Assembly (NCBI RefSeq): GCF_019059575.1
Contig: NW_024881507.1
Location: 868,001-932,000 of the forward strand
Length of the DNA stretch: 64,000 nucleotides
Source of the DNA: Amphibalanus amphitrite
Taxonomy: Eukaryota; Arthropoda; Thecostraca; Balanomorpha; Balanidae
Reading direction: 5' to 3'
Part shown: positions 33,671 through 46,874 of the stretch, in pieces
How the letters are laid out: the number at the start of each line of letters is the position of its first letter
Numbering within the stretch: position 1 is the stretch's first letter
The notes under the pieces: model-generated
What the model was told of the DNA's origin: nothing
The model's input: the letters and a program-made list of their open reading frames with translations, nothing else
Database searches by the model: none
Program-made: the position numbers and the translations under genes

Positions 33671-36531
33671 AGCGCTCACTTTTGTTTCACTCTAAGCAAA
33701 CCTTTAGAATCTTATCGAGCTCCGTAGCACGGATTTCTTCGATACTGCGCGTAACAGGATGTGTCCCGAGTTCCCCGAGTAGATTATTTTTATTTTCTGT
33801 TCGTCAGCACCCCGGCATCCAATGAATATAAAGTCCACTTCATACGTCATTGAAATTCAAATAAGGAAGTGTTGAAGTTCAAAAATACTGTTGGCTATGG
33901 TAGACACATGTCTGCTGCTGTGGCCGTGGCCCATCATCATTTCGCTGTGTATAAATGGTCACCAGTTCAATGTTCATCACCGATCACCAGTAAACCAACC
34001 GTCCATGGTTTACCAACCGTCACCGGTTTGCCATCGTCACCAGTTCATAGAGCCACAATCTCGGCGCCGTTCGCTCAATGACGTCACTAGTCGGTTCATG
34101 ACTGTCGGTCTGATGACGTCACAAGTCAATCCATGACTGTCGGACTTTGCGACAAATGACAGTAGCGGTCATCAGGCACGGCCCGCCACCCACTCTCGTC
34201 CCACGCACGAGCTACTCTTTCCGCCCGCAGTAGCATCCTTTTACAGAATGAAGAAAGTTTGGTCCTCTCCCCTACCCCGCCTCGACCTTACTCCTCGATC
34301 ACTCTCTCGTCTCCTCTGCCCTCTGAGCCCGTTCCACTCTAAGCCCACTGCCATCCGAGCCATCCGGCGGGGTCTAGATGCAGTAAAGTCACAATCTTTA
34401 CAGCCCGACCGACTGGGCGACGGCCCATAGATGCGCGACTGCTGCTGAAGAGTTGAGTGTCTGGCCAGCGGAGATACTGGGCGGGATGGCAGAGTCAGAC
34501 GATTGTGATGCAACAAGAATGCGGCAAAGAAATGTCTCGGACGTTGCGAGTCCGTTCCTGAACGTCAACTAGCGGAAGAAGTAAGTGACAAGTGGGATGG
34601 TAAGATGATTCAAATCTACATGAATATTCGAGTGCGCATTGTGTTTCCATGGCGATAAAACAAACCATTTGACGATTAAAGATGCTTGTAGCTCATAGGC
34701 ATCTTAACAGTATGAATTGCCGCACCAGGGACGTGCTGCTAGCCCCCTTGACAAGTAGCTGCATCTACAGCTAGTCTGTATACCCCTGGTTGCATGAACA
34801 CAGTTGCAGGCCTGCAGTAGTTCGAATCGATCCCCATTTCATCGACTGGGCCGTGCCCTGTGTTAATTTACCGCAGCGCCACTGAAACGGGTCATCGTAA
34901 AACAGGTCCAGCCCGCCGCTCGGCACTCATTTGGGGCCGAACGGTTAAGTCATCAAAGTTCAGATCCCATCCACGCTGTCATTTGGTGGCATTCAAGCGG
35001 CGACATCGGAGCGGCTCATGAAGAATGCAAACCAAAGGTCGACCCGCTTTCTATTCGCCTTTGAAGCACACCGCAGGAATGTGGAACGTGCCAGAAAGAC
35101 AGTCCTGACTTATAAAGTAATCAATACTGAGGAATGCCTAAAATGTGCGTCGACCGCTACTCCCGGCCTGTATCTCCCAGCGCAGGGGCGATGAAGTCAC
35201 ATAGATAAAACCAACAAAAGTCGATATGGTCTGGAACTACAGTCGCGAATTAAGACACGATGTGAGCAGTGCGAAACAAACAAAGCAGTGGCTGTTTGTG
35301 TGCTACGAAGAAAGTTACATTACCAAAGAACCACCTGTAATGCGATTCACAAGCGCCTCAATAATAAATATCCTTTGTTGTATATTTGTTGTCACATCTG
35401 CGCCCAAAACATCTCCCCGCAGGAATCCCATTTCACACATCACACGGACAGACAGCGGCGAGGTAACTGTCCATTGCGGACCTGGAGGACGACGCTGGGA
35501 ATCGTTTACTACTCCGCAGGGGGCGGTTCCGGCCCTCCCTGAGCACCAGCACCACTGAACGACTCGTCACCGGCACAGATATGCTCTAACGACCGGTCGC
35601 CGACGTCGCCGACAGTCTAATAGTCGGCAGCGACGGAGACATGCACGCGCGTACGAGTAGGGCAGGGCACCTCGGGCTGTCCGCACACAAAACAGCGGCT
35701 CGCGCGTGCCAAAAATAACGCGGCCGCAGACTGCCAGTGGCGGAAAAGGCGCCAAAATAGAGCGCGGGGCCCGGTGGCAGCCGCCCGGCTCGATTTGCCC
35801 TACGGCGGAGTCCGGACACCAAACTGAATGGACAATCGATCCAGTTTACTGCTATTTGTATGCTAGATGAATGTTATGATACCTTTTTACAGCATCGACA
35901 CCTTTTACGCTGAGAAGCCTCGTTAAATTGACACCAGAATTACCGCTTTGGCTGCGTAAGAAGGAAGCGCTTCTATATGCTGTCCCGCAGTACATTCCTG
36001 TACTGCGGCACAGTCTAACTGCCAGGTGAAATAGGTTGAGCTGATACCGGCGCCATCCGATAAGAAACGCACGGTGACTCACGGGTTGGGGTTTCAACGA
36101 TAAAAACTAGACATATAAATGTGCTCCCTCGTAGTGCTGCGTACCATGCATGGTACGCAGATGGGACGTTTGCTATTTCCCTATGAGATTTTTGGTAATA
36201 TCAACTTAAAATAGAACAGACCTCCATCGATAGGAGCCGTTATTGAGTGGCTGAGTTTTGCAGCCGATCCGCCTATGATCTCAATTCTCATCGTCGCAGT
36301 GCCAAAGTTTCCAAAGTCGAAGCGTTTCCAGTGTGCCTTTGACGGGAAGTGTTGGCGACTGAAGCCGTTAAAGCGGCGCGCCGCAGTTTTCTGAGCCTGA
36401 ATCGGCGGCGAGTGGCGTCTGCGCGTGGTTTGTGGCCACCGCCGCACCACCAGCGAACAAAGCACACCCTGCAGGCCAGAGGCCGGCCGACAGTCAACCT
36501 CATTTCATGGAAAACGACGGACCGATATTTA
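33671..36531. other. Intergenic, no gene seen
   Basis: It contains degenerate CACCAGTT/CCGTCACC repeats near 33957-34050, a near-palindrome at 35981-36015 that matches the 58-kb satellite, and a perfect 24-bp palindrome at 36137-36160. GC-rich patches at 35400-35820 are open by composition only. Confidence 0.5.
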
Positions 36532-36957
36532 GGGGAGAGTGGGGCAATGGCGGACGGTGGGTAATGCCGGCCACCCATCTCTAGTGAGTACTTTGTCCAT
36601 CACTAATCAGCTGATATTGTTTACATTTCAGTTGAGCGCCATTCTAGCACGTGGTGCAAGTTTTTCACGGTAGCTCCATTATTTTCATTTTTATAGCGTT
36701 AAATGTGTTTTTTGTATCTGATTTTTAATTTTTGTTGCATCTATTTGCTGACTGTGAAATGTGTCAACGCATTTTCAGAAGTGCTGCTTTGCAATGATCT
36801 TCAATTAAGCCTTTCTTAGGCGACTGCTGGATGTGGAGGCGTTTGCGGCGCAATGCCTTTGACTGCTACCTGCTTTCTTAAAATAAAGCTGACCTCGGGG
36901 TAATACCGGACACGTGTCCGGAATGACTCCACGTGGTTTTGTTTGCGACTTCCGTCG

Positions 36958-38153
36958 TTAACCCGCGCCCCACTGGGGGGGGGGGCTATTTATAGCCCCC
37001 CTCCCGTTTTTCTGCAATAACTTCCAAACCGCTTGACGTATCGACGCCAAACTTTCAGTACCTTCGGCTGCATCAATTCGACACCTGGTGTCAAAATTTG
37101 AACTTCGTACCTACCATAGGTCGGCCGTAAATGACGTCAGAGTGACGTCATGTTCGGCCGATTTCGACGCAAAACATTGAACCGCGGCAATCGCTCCCAA
37201 GAGCTCAGTTTTTAAGCTAGATCCAATTTCTCTGCATGAAAGGACTCAGAATAGACTGCGCTATCAAACTGCTATCTCGGATTTTCAACATTTTGAAAAT
37301 TTCGAAAATTTTATATAATAAAACTCAAAATTTATATTTTTACATTTTTTTTCGAAAATTTTTTGACTTTTCGAAAAAAAAACCGGAATATATGTGATAG
37401 AACGCATTATTATGACTAACTCTAGCAAGTTTTAGCTAAATATCTTCAAAAATGGCCAAGTTATACGCATTATTGCAAAAAATTAACAATTATTAATTTT
37501 TCAAATCAATTTTTCAGCATGAATTTGACATCGTACGCCAATATAAATAGCACCATCGTGTTCCTGAGCTCAAACTGCATCCAATATACACCTTTTTTGT
37601 TGAAAAATTTTAACTTCAAAATTTGACCTTTTTTGACCTGAAAGTGACCTGACCTGAGCTAAATTTGACTCAAAATGACCTCGAATGACACAGACGACAT
37701 CAAATTCGAAATCTCTGACCTAAATGGACCATAAAACATGTGTCACGTGATCGATGGATGATATAATATTTTCGTGACCTGTGATGACCTGACCTTGACC
37801 TGAAAATCAAAGTACAAGTTTGGTACCCTCAGAGTATCTAGAGCATCTGTTCACGAGTGTGTGAACCAAAAATGAGCCTGATCTGACTTGTAAGTCGGCG
37901 GCCAGAGCCCAAAACGTGAACAAGCCAAAATACTAATAATTTTTACTTTGACCTGACATGTGACGTCATCGGTGACCTCGAGGTCAATGAAATTAGGTTT
38001 CGCTCGACAGTTTTTCCGGGGCTATCAGACGCCGTTTGAATTTTGACGATCGGCCCAGTAGTTTCGGAGTTAGGAGGGGGGCTATGAATAGCCTCCCCCC
38101 CCCCCCCCCCAGTAGGGCGTGTTATACGCAGACCCCAGTGGGGCGCGGGTTAA
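36958..38153. mobile_element. TTAA/CCC miniature element, copy A (nested)
   Basis: TTAACCCGCGCCCCACTGGGG at the left (positions 36958-36978), with GGGGCGCGGGTTAA at the right. The motif CCCCACTGGGG occurs once at the left, and related CCAGTAGGG and CCCAGTGGGG copies occur at the right end. Both ends have GGGGGCTATTTATAGCCCCC-type hairpins. The body contains several TGACCT motifs. No coding frame. Confidence 0.85.
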
Positions 38154-38320
38154 AGCTCAACGTTTCGGGTTGCTGTGTTTACGGCTGTGTTAGTTTGCTT
38201 GCTGTGTTTACGGTTGTGTTAGTTTGCTGCTCTGTTGGTGCCGCGCTGTTGTGTTGCAGCGAGTGCAGTGTTGTGTTGCAGTGCAGTGTACTGTTAACTG
38301 CTGAATACAGTTGTCGTTTC
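38154..38320. repeat. Spacer with a direct repeat between copies A and B
   Basis: GCTGTGTTTACGG(C/T)TGTG occurs twice about 31 bp apart, followed by GTGTTGCAG repeats. It belongs to the outer TA-flanked element. Confidence 0.65.
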
Positions 38321-39519
38321 TTAACCCGCGCCCTGGTGGGGTCTGTTTATAACGCGACCTGGTGGGGGGGGGGCTATTTTTTGCCCCCCTCGTATCTCCG
38401 AAACTACTGGACGGATCCGTAAAATTCAAACGACGTTCGAAAGGCCTGTCAAATTTGTCGCGGAAAACCAAATTTCATTGACCTCAGGGTCACCGATGAC
38501 GTCACAGGTCAGGTCAAAGATGAAATGTTTCACCGTTCACGGGTCATCTAGGGAATGCGCTATAACACCGAAGAAAACGCATTTTGTCGAGAATCAGCGA
38601 TAGGGCGTCAGTTGCCTAGTACATATGTTGCTATAAGAGGTCACTGACATTACCAGGTCAGGTCACAGGTCAGGTCACCAAGGGTCACAGGTCAGGTCAC
38701 ATGAACCTAACTTTAGGTACTAAGGCTGTGCGACGCATGTTTTATGGCCAATTTTTCATTTCCAACTCAATGGTGTTGGTTATAAGACTATCAGGTACGG
38801 CTTAGGTCACTTTCTGGTGGAGGTCAGGTCAAGGTCAGGTCAAAAAAGGTCAAATTTCAAAATTGGTATTTTTGCATAAAATGGGTATTGATTCGATGCA
38901 GCTCGTCACGGGGAGTCTAATGGTGGTCTTTGTTTTGCGCTACGAGGTCTAGAATTGCTAAAAATTGAGTTTGAAAATTTGACGTCATCAATTTTGAACA
39001 GTTTTTTCGCTATAACTTGGTTAAAAAAAGAGGTATTGATCTCAAATTTGGTATGTAGATAGAAGGCGGTAGGGACTATCACATATATTCCGGTTTTTTC
39101 GAAATTCAAAAAACTTTTTGGATTTTTCGGCTATTATAATCAAAAAATCTATTTTTTGATTTTTGGGGGTCAAAATCCAAAAATTTCAAAAATCCGAGAT
39201 AGCAGTTTTGTAGCCCTGTCAATTCTACAGCTTTTATGTCCTAATCATTTTTCTGTATTTGCAAAGCTATAGGCCTGACAGCTCTTCCCGCGAAACCCTT
39301 TTTTCGGTCGAAAACGGCAGAACATGACGTCACTCTGACGTCATTTCCGGCCAACCTATCATAGCCTTTGGAAAAATTTTGGTCACAATGTGTAAAATTG
39401 ATGTCCGGGAGGGTACTGAAAGTTTGGTGACGATCGGCGCAGCGGTTCTGGAGATATATCGAAAAGTCTGGAGGGGGGGGGGGCAAAAAATAGCCCCCCC
39501 CCACCAGGGCGCGGGTTAA
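38321..39519. mobile_element. TTAA/CCC miniature element, copy B (nested, opposite orientation to A)
   Basis: Bounded by TTAA. The left end has two CCTGGTGGGG motifs and the right end one reversed CCCCACCAGG. Each end carries a G-run/C-run hairpin. The segment CAAACTTTCAGTACC occurs in A near 37049 and, reversed, in B near 39410, showing inverted orientation. Dense AGGTCA repeats lie at 38500-38850. No coding frame. Confidence 0.85.
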
Positions 39520-39832
39520 TTCTCACTTAAATTTCCATCAAAAGAACGGTTTAAGGATGAATACCAGCGACGATATTTCGACTTTTTGTGCTATTGCACT
39601 TAGTGGCCGCCGGCCGGCATTACCCCTCGCTTTTTTTGCACCTCCATTTTTCACCACATTTTCGCGTAGGCTCTGAATCTGTCATCAGTGATCTGAGATA
39701 CTAAAACTCGGTGCTATCTGAAAGCCTATTCCTTTGGCTATAACCACAGTCAAAATCACCATAAAATAGCTTAAAATAGCTAAGCTATTGAGCAAAATGC
39801 TTATGGTGTCGCCATTGCCCCACTCTCCCCTA

Positions 39833-42800
39833 CTGTAGCTATGTTTTACTTAACATTTCTGTGGCCGTTCTAGATTTTGGATACATAAGGATCGTTTGTG
39901 TTCTCTAAACTCTTGCTAGCAATTTTTCTAAACCATTGTCCCGCAAGTCTTGAAACTTTTGTGTCATGGACCTTGTATGGCATCATCCAATTATTCAAAT
40001 CTATGACTGTTTTGTCCACTTGTTATCGACGTTATGCCCCTGTTCTGCCAGCCTTTCTTTTCGGCATTATTTAGGCCTCGGCAGTCTCGTAAAGCTTCAT
40101 CAGGGCTTCTCTCTCGAGTCAGTGATCCGCATGAGCGCGGCAGTTAGGCACGCTGCACTGACCAGTCGGCTCATGGCTGATCTATGGCCTGAAAAGCCGG
40201 CTATTCACTGCCGACTCTCTACCAGTTAATGACTCAGCGACGGCCGGTCAGAGAGAGAATGGCCCGGCAGAGAGCCGGCCGATTGTCTCCCCACTGAACA
40301 CAGAGCCGAGGGGACGATCGGTATTGGTTTCACTCCTCAGAGGGCCATTTCCCATACCTGCTCGGTTGACCCGTATCCGGAGCTCGCTCGGACCACCGTG
40401 GTCGTTGCGGGCCGGATGGGGAGCGGTTTGGCCATACGCCGCGTATCCGGCCGACCGAGATGGCCGACCGACGGCCACCCGACGGCGTCGCCGCCGACGG
40501 GCCTCGGATCGTCGCGAGCGACGGGCGGTCAGCGGGCCGGCCGGCGAAGCTGCCAAAACAGCAATCAGCGCCGGCCGGCCGCAGGAACACGGACAAAGAT
40601 CACCCGCGGGCACAACATGCCAAAGTAGAGCGATAGCATTTGAAAGCCAGCCATTCAGTCGGTCGGGTGGTCACATCGAAACTGATAACTAAAATCCACC
40701 AAAAATAGATCAAAATAGAACAAACTTGTTATTTCAATGCTAATGAAACCTTGGTTAGCGAGCGACATCAAGTTCCGAATTACTTGATGCTCATCCATTA
40801 CCCATGCATGTAGAAATGGTAAAATCTACTTGCATTTCCGTTGTATAACACTGAGAGACTGAGACTTTCCAATGACAAGCTTCCACCTTTTCATCAGTGT
40901 CCCGTAAACGAGGTGAGGCCGCATCCTCCACACATGCGTGGCACACAAGTTCAGAGACGAAGTGGGCCTGCAATGTGAACTGATTTCCAGCAGCCATAAT
41001 CAACAATAAGCTCCTTGTGAAAAATGGGTCAACCCTCAAATACCTTCCTTCATCATGTCTTGCACAAGTCAGGTCTATCACGTTGTGAGATTTTCTTAGC
41101 TTTAGCGTAAACCGTACTTTTCATTAATGTTCATCAACTTCATCTCAGGATTTTCACCCAGACGTCCATGTTTCATAATATCAATTACTGAGCGAAAGGC
41201 TTCACGCTTGTATTAGAACGGTGCCCGAAAATGATGAATGGACGAATTTTGGCTATTTAATCCGGCGAATTAGATAATGCAAGGAGGAACCGACGTATAT
41301 TGCCTGAGGGACTTACAAGAAACGGTGCGAAAGGCATAGAGCCGAAGACCTCTGCACTCCGGGCGCCCCCCCCCCAGCCCCCCCTCTGGGAGGCATATGC
41401 TCGAAAAGCACAGTGCAACTTCAATTTACTTACAAGTAAAACATGCGATTGTTTTCAACCCGTCATAGATTTATGATTGTACGAACCAAACATGTCATGG
41501 ATTCGTCATCCTCATTAGCGCCACTGACAGAGACTGACACCGCTTCCAGTGAAAGTTGACATGGCCCTCCATCGTTAGCCTGCGGCGTCACTGATGAATG
41601 CTCTGGACACCGCCGCTGGGCCTCTTTTGTGGCGCCACTGTTGTCGAAAATCGGACACGGGGCGCATCATTCCGCACCATGTCAGCGCCCAGACGAAATA
41701 TGGCGCGGCGTCATTAGCCGGCGGCGAGCAGCGGCGCGGTTTGTCACGGCGCGCGGCGGGGCGTGGAGGCCGTCAGTGGCGCGGCGTGACCGCCACACTC
41801 GCGGCACCGTCCGTCAGCTCACGGAGCCCGTCCCGGCCGGGCCGATATTTCACTGCAGACCGGCACACAGTCGGGCCGGCGCCGCACCCGGCCGCCGAGC
41901 TGTCAGCGGCGCCAGCAGACATGACGGCCGCTTACGGCCCGGCGCCGGCTGACGTCACTGGAGCGTGGACAAATGGTCAGGTGCTGACACTGGACTACAA
42001 CGCCGCCACTGAGCGTCAGCGCGCTGGGCCGCGCCGAAAACTGGGCGGATCAGCGGCATCGACTGACTGATGGTCCCCGCGCTGGCCGTCCTGTTTGAAA
42101 TATCTCTTACTGGCGCTGACTGGCCCACTTCTGACAAAATAAATAACATGTCGAAATACCGGCGAGGCTTTGGCACACATCAATCAAGCCTTTGTTTTAA
42201 GCCTCCGCAGAATCCGGCATGGACGCATGTCTTGGTGAAAGGTAGCCCATCGTCAGCAGACGGGGCACCCTCCTTTCCGACGAACGGCCGGACACCTCAC
42301 GGGCCCGTTGTCGTGCGGCCAGACGGCCCGGCGCGCGCACTGCGGCCTGCCGTGTTTGTCAATGTACTCAGTAATCCATCCGGGCCGAGCTGCGCGCATT
42401 ACCGGCCACCCGGCCCCGGCCGTACCGTCCGCCTCGGATGGCGGCGTCCTGAGGCCTATCTATATAGGCTGCATTGTGCCGCCGACATCCGCCGCCCATG
42501 CACGGGACGACGGGAGGCACGGGCCACGGGGCGACACAGAGCGGCGAAAGCGAAACAGGCTAACGAATGTGAAGACAGGCGAGAAACAATACCACTGAAG
42601 GATAACTATCTTGCAAAATTAGGATTATGAAATGAGCACTTATGAGTAATGACACGAATTCAGCGAACCAATTCGAACGAAATTATTTCTCCAATCGAGT
42701 GAAGACACCAGAGCGCCCAAGGATGCATGTTCCACAATCGTGTGCCAATCAAAATAGATCAGGGCATCAAACTACTGAAAATTGTGTTTCTGGAAAAGTC

Positions 42801-43364
42801 GTTGACATTATCTGATAGCACGCAACACCCACGGTAAGGCAGCAGTGCACGTCACTGCAAAACCGTCCCTCTATCCCGACAATCATATAATCCTCCATCG
42901 TCCTGGCAAGGTCTTCCTGTACATTATGTGTGACATCATGAGACGACCTGACATTTGGCGCCCGTTGGTCGCTTTATGACATATCCCACACCTCCTCTGA
43001 CGCTCCATTCCATCACGCTGATCCAAACCCCGTTCACTGTGCGTGGCTCTCGCCCCCGACTGGCTGTAACAGCTCCATGGCTCCCACTGGAGTCTATTGT
43101 TAGCCGTGTCGCCGACACAGCGCCGCGGGGCGGATCACGTCCCGAGTTGAGCTCGCCGTCAATAGCATGGCCATCGCGGCTCGTTTCATTCGGAGGCGGG
43201 GGAGCAGAAACCGAATATTTATGAGTCGCTCCAGCCAGTCGGCCGAGATAGGAAAATAAATAGCTATTGGATGGTTATGAATGAGACAAGTATGAGTGAG
43301 TGTTCTTTTTATATTATTTTAAGCCATTAGTTAGCAGTAAAATCGCGGTCTTTCATCTTTTTAC
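39833..43364. other. Intergenic, no gene supported
   Basis: GC-rich open stretches at 40240-40620 and 41590-42600 are open on several frames and lack motifs. A C-run lies at 41366-41376. The rest is featureless. Confidence 0.45.
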
Positions 43365-44050
43365 GGAGCGAGCGAAGCGAGCGTAGTCTTTCCTTAGATT
43401 AACGGAAATTTCTGAGTATGAGCGGCCGGCCGGCCGGCCGGCCGGCCGGCCGGCCGGCCGGCCGTGGTCACGCTTTTGCGAGGCTTATATCTCAGCAACC
43501 ACTTGACCGATTTACACGCGGTAATTTTTGTAGGGTAGCTTCATTCCTTCTACCAAGTATTGGACTATCCCCGATGCATGTGGGTGACCCCTTATGCACG
43601 TGCCACGTGCAAAACGAAGAGGTGTCACTTTTGTAATTGTTGCAATATCTCGGTAACTACTTGGCCGATTGCGCTGAAAGTTGGCATGTAGGTAGGCACC
43701 CACTAGGCAATGCATATCCATGTGCCAGAGTTGGGGTGCTGCTGCACGTGCGCACGTGCAGGGGTCGATTCCAGATCTTGAGAACGGCTGGACCGATGAC
43801 ACTCAAATTTGGCACATGGTTGGGGACCGGTTAGTAGGGTGCCGTGCAAAAGTCAGTTGGGACCCATTTTGCACGTGCGCACGTGCAGGGTGCCGCTTCC
43901 AGATCTCGAGAACGGCTGGGCCGATTGTGCTCAAATTTGGCACATCGCTAGAGACCGGTTAGTAGGGTGCCGTGCACAAGTCAGCTGGAGGTACCCCGTC
44001 GAAATTTCGCACGTGCAAGGCCCACCCTCTCGCTCGCTTCGTTAGTCGCC
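43365..44050. mobile_element. Probable repeat element with GCGAGCGAAGCGAGCG-type inverted ends
   Basis: The left GGAGCGAGCGAAGCGAGCG (43365-43383) is mirrored by CTCGCTCGCTTCGTTA (44029-44043). Inside are ten CCGG units (43424-43463) and a diverged tandem repeat of about 127 bp with GCACGTGCGCACGTGC at each start (43744, 43871, degenerate 44009 and 43594). No target duplication was identified. Confidence 0.6.
43744..44016. repeat. 127-bp tandem repeat with CACGTG motifs
   Basis: Two good copies share GAGAACGGCTGG, CTCAAATTTGGCACAT and GACCGGTTAGTAGGGTGCC. Older copies are recognisable on the left side. Confidence 0.75.
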
Positions 44051-46874
44051 CCAAAAGGCGTTATACTGGTCAATATGATCAAACCTAATCCTTGCTAAAC
44101 AATTTTTGCTCTCGTATAACGATTATCTAAATTTAAACATGGTGATTTGGATACCTTCTCATGAATCTAAATGCGAAACTAAACGGAAATGTGTATTGTG
44201 ACCGCATATGTAAATTTATCAAAAGTGTTCAGCAATGCCTAACAAGTCGGCTTTGCAGACGATATTTTTATCGTGTCTCAGCGGAGCGACGTGCAATATC
44301 ACTCTCTGGTAAAACCGGCGACTATTGCCACCTCCGGCGCGAGGTGTCACATGTTTCCTCTTCGACAGTCGACGCCGTCTACAGTGACCTAATACCGACT
44401 GGGTGACCTTTACCGCCGGTGGCTACGAGCTGAGAGGAGCGAGCGCAGAGCACCGTAAGGTCCTCCTGATGATCCGCCTTTTCTGGCGGAGGACGAGCAG
44501 CCCTCTCCACATAGCGATTGGATTCCCATAATCAAATCATGAGTGGTCATCGTCAGATGCTATAGTCTCAGCAATCTAGTGGGAATTGGAATGTGCACTG
44601 TGCAATATTATATGTTTTTTTGCTGCGATGTTATCAACCATTACGAGATCGATATGATATTATCAAGAAAGCAATGTGGCGGAGAGGGGAGCTCCAGTAG
44701 AAACATTATCAATACGACGTTACGGAGGCGGATATGCAATCAGCAGTAAACATCCCATGGCAATGCCGTCCAATTTTCGTCTACATTCCAAACTATATCC
44801 CTCGCCGAGTGGTAGCATTTGGCAACAAGGGAAACGCTGCACCGGATAGTGGAAGCTGGAAAAGAATTCATAGTCGTTGAGCGGAGCGGAGTGGCTAGCC
44901 AGGACTGAAAGAGACGGCTAGAGAAGGAAGGAACGGGTGAAGCACAAGGTTGAGACTTGAGAGGACTGACTGACCGACGACAAAATGGAAGAACGGATGA
45001 AGGGAAGAGGGACAGACTGACTAGAAGGGATCGGACAGACTGATCCGAGGTGGGACAGACTGATCAGGGACCCGAGCAATGAAACGTTCCAGTATAGAGG
45101 CCAGAGCGGGCTGATGGAGAATTTCCCCTTGTCTGGAGGCGAAAATTAGAGCCACCACTGGAGCCCAGCAAACAATAGAGGATCTGCAGCAAAACCGGCG
45201 TACACCAGCCATTAATTGACCCATTGTTAGGGATGGGATTAGCTGTCCGGGAACAGCGCAGCAGCAACGACAGTCAGTAGATACCATTATTCAATAAAGA
45301 GCATCCATTCTTCCAACTTTTTACGATGAAATACTTGCCCTATGGATCACATTCGGGTGCCAATAGAGTCAGACATCTATTTAAGTATTTAAGATGGGTG
45401 CAGTAGCCTGACATTTCAATGTGATGACTCACAATCTATTCGACATTGAGGCCGGCAAGTGTAATATCCAGCTTCCAGGATCGCCATGAAACTGAATCGA
45501 GGACCACTCAGTTCAAAACACGGCTTAGCCGAGATCTCTCGGATCAAGAGTTTGTCAGCCGCTGGCGCCCGGCTGACCACCGTGAGGAGGTCAGGGCGGA
45601 GGTTTATCTGCCGGAGGAAGTCGTCTCCAGGGGGTCAGGACGTGCCGGGCACACATCCGGTGGTCTGGCCGCGGCCCGACGTGAAATGCCACCGGTCAGC
45701 GCGCCGTCTCGCCGCGCGCCGATGAGCCGGCGGTGCCGACGCCAGCGGAGCGATGCCAACTAGTGGAGACGATGCGATTTATGGGGACGATAATTCATCG
45801 AAAGCGGCCAGCTCTGCAGTTCTGGCCGTTCGGCTGCCCGGGCCGGCCCGGGACCGCCGGCCGGCAGTGCTGTTGAAGCGCAGCGCCACGTCATATCCAG
45901 CGCACGGCGGCTGGCGGAGGAAAATGGAGGGACGGCTGGGAGACTGCTGGGAGCTTAGGACGCTAAGATGAAGATATATTTCAAGGGTTTACAATAGGTA
46001 TATTTTGTGTAATGAAATAATGGAGATAAAATTATTCTGCCAAGAAAACAAAACGTCATCATAATATGCTGGTCTGACGGTGGCTTTGGATGGGCATTGG
46101 GCATACCTTGCTTTACACGACTACGGGACTTGAACGGGAGACATTCGATGCATTATGCATATGCAGCTGCAAACCGATGCTGCAGACATTCGATATGTAC
46201 CTCCAGAACCTCGAAAGGAATAAAACAGTTTATAAACCAAATTATATGATTTCTTTGATGCATACACTGCAAGTTTCAGACTGATATTATGCTAGCTGAT
46301 CGGTTAAAACGTCATTATCCAGGCCATCAATAACATCTAACAACCCTCACAATGCTTATAGTTACGCTGGCATGTGGCTGCGTAACAGCTCACCCAGCCG
46401 ATCACAACAAGCAAACCAAGAAACCAGAACCCCAACACCAATACCCAGCGGCCGCACGGAGCGACGCTACAACAAACGAGTCACAAGACTAATGATGAAG
46501 CAGCTGCATGCACATATGAATTTCCAACCATTGCCATGCCTGTGTCTGTCCGACAGACTATCTATAACAGGAGGCAGCTGTCAGCCGCGCTCATTACACA
46601 GGCGACAATGAGCCCGGGTCATTTGTAAAATGCGACTGTGTCCTGTACTGTCGTCCTGTTGTGTTGAACGCAAATGTGCCGCCCGAGCGGTGAGGGGATT
46701 ACAAAAATCACACAACGTGCCAATTCAAATTGTGAGCGCTGGTCATCGGGAACCTCCTATCGCCATGGTGCGAGTCGATTAAAACTGATCCTAATTCTCA
46801 AGCGGGTTAAGCTGAACTCTGTGCCTACAAAAGTCAAATAATTAAATCATCAAGAGACCAGAATTCTTTATTCG
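44051..46874. other. Intergenic, no gene supported
   Basis: Short degenerate GGGACAGACTGA repeats occur at 45005-45070. A GC-rich patch at 45540-45960 is open by composition. Nothing else recognised. Confidence 0.5.

Larger units (their letters stand above)
36532..39830. mobile_element. TA-flanked DNA element carrying two nested TTAA elements
   Basis: The left end GGGGAGAGTGGGGCAATGG is mirrored exactly at the right end (39808-39830), and TA flanks both sides (36530-36531, 39831-39832). Removing the two nested elements leaves about 0.9 kb with no coding frame. GGGTAATGCCGG near the left is echoed by CCGGCATTACCC near the right (39615). A TA target suggests a Tc1/mariner-like or similar superfamily. 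Confidence 0.82.

Noticed and set aside
34815-34840. tRNA-like TTCGAATC word
   Set aside because: No cloverleaf arms or A-box could be formed around it.
41594-42630. Two adjacent plus-strand open frames of 158 and 186 codons
   Set aside because: GC-rich DNA open in several frames with overlapping alternatives. No recognisable domain or exon-like boundaries.
43424-43463. Possible CpG-island promoter at the CCGG tract
   Set aside because: It is a simple repeat inside a repeat element with no adjacent first exon.
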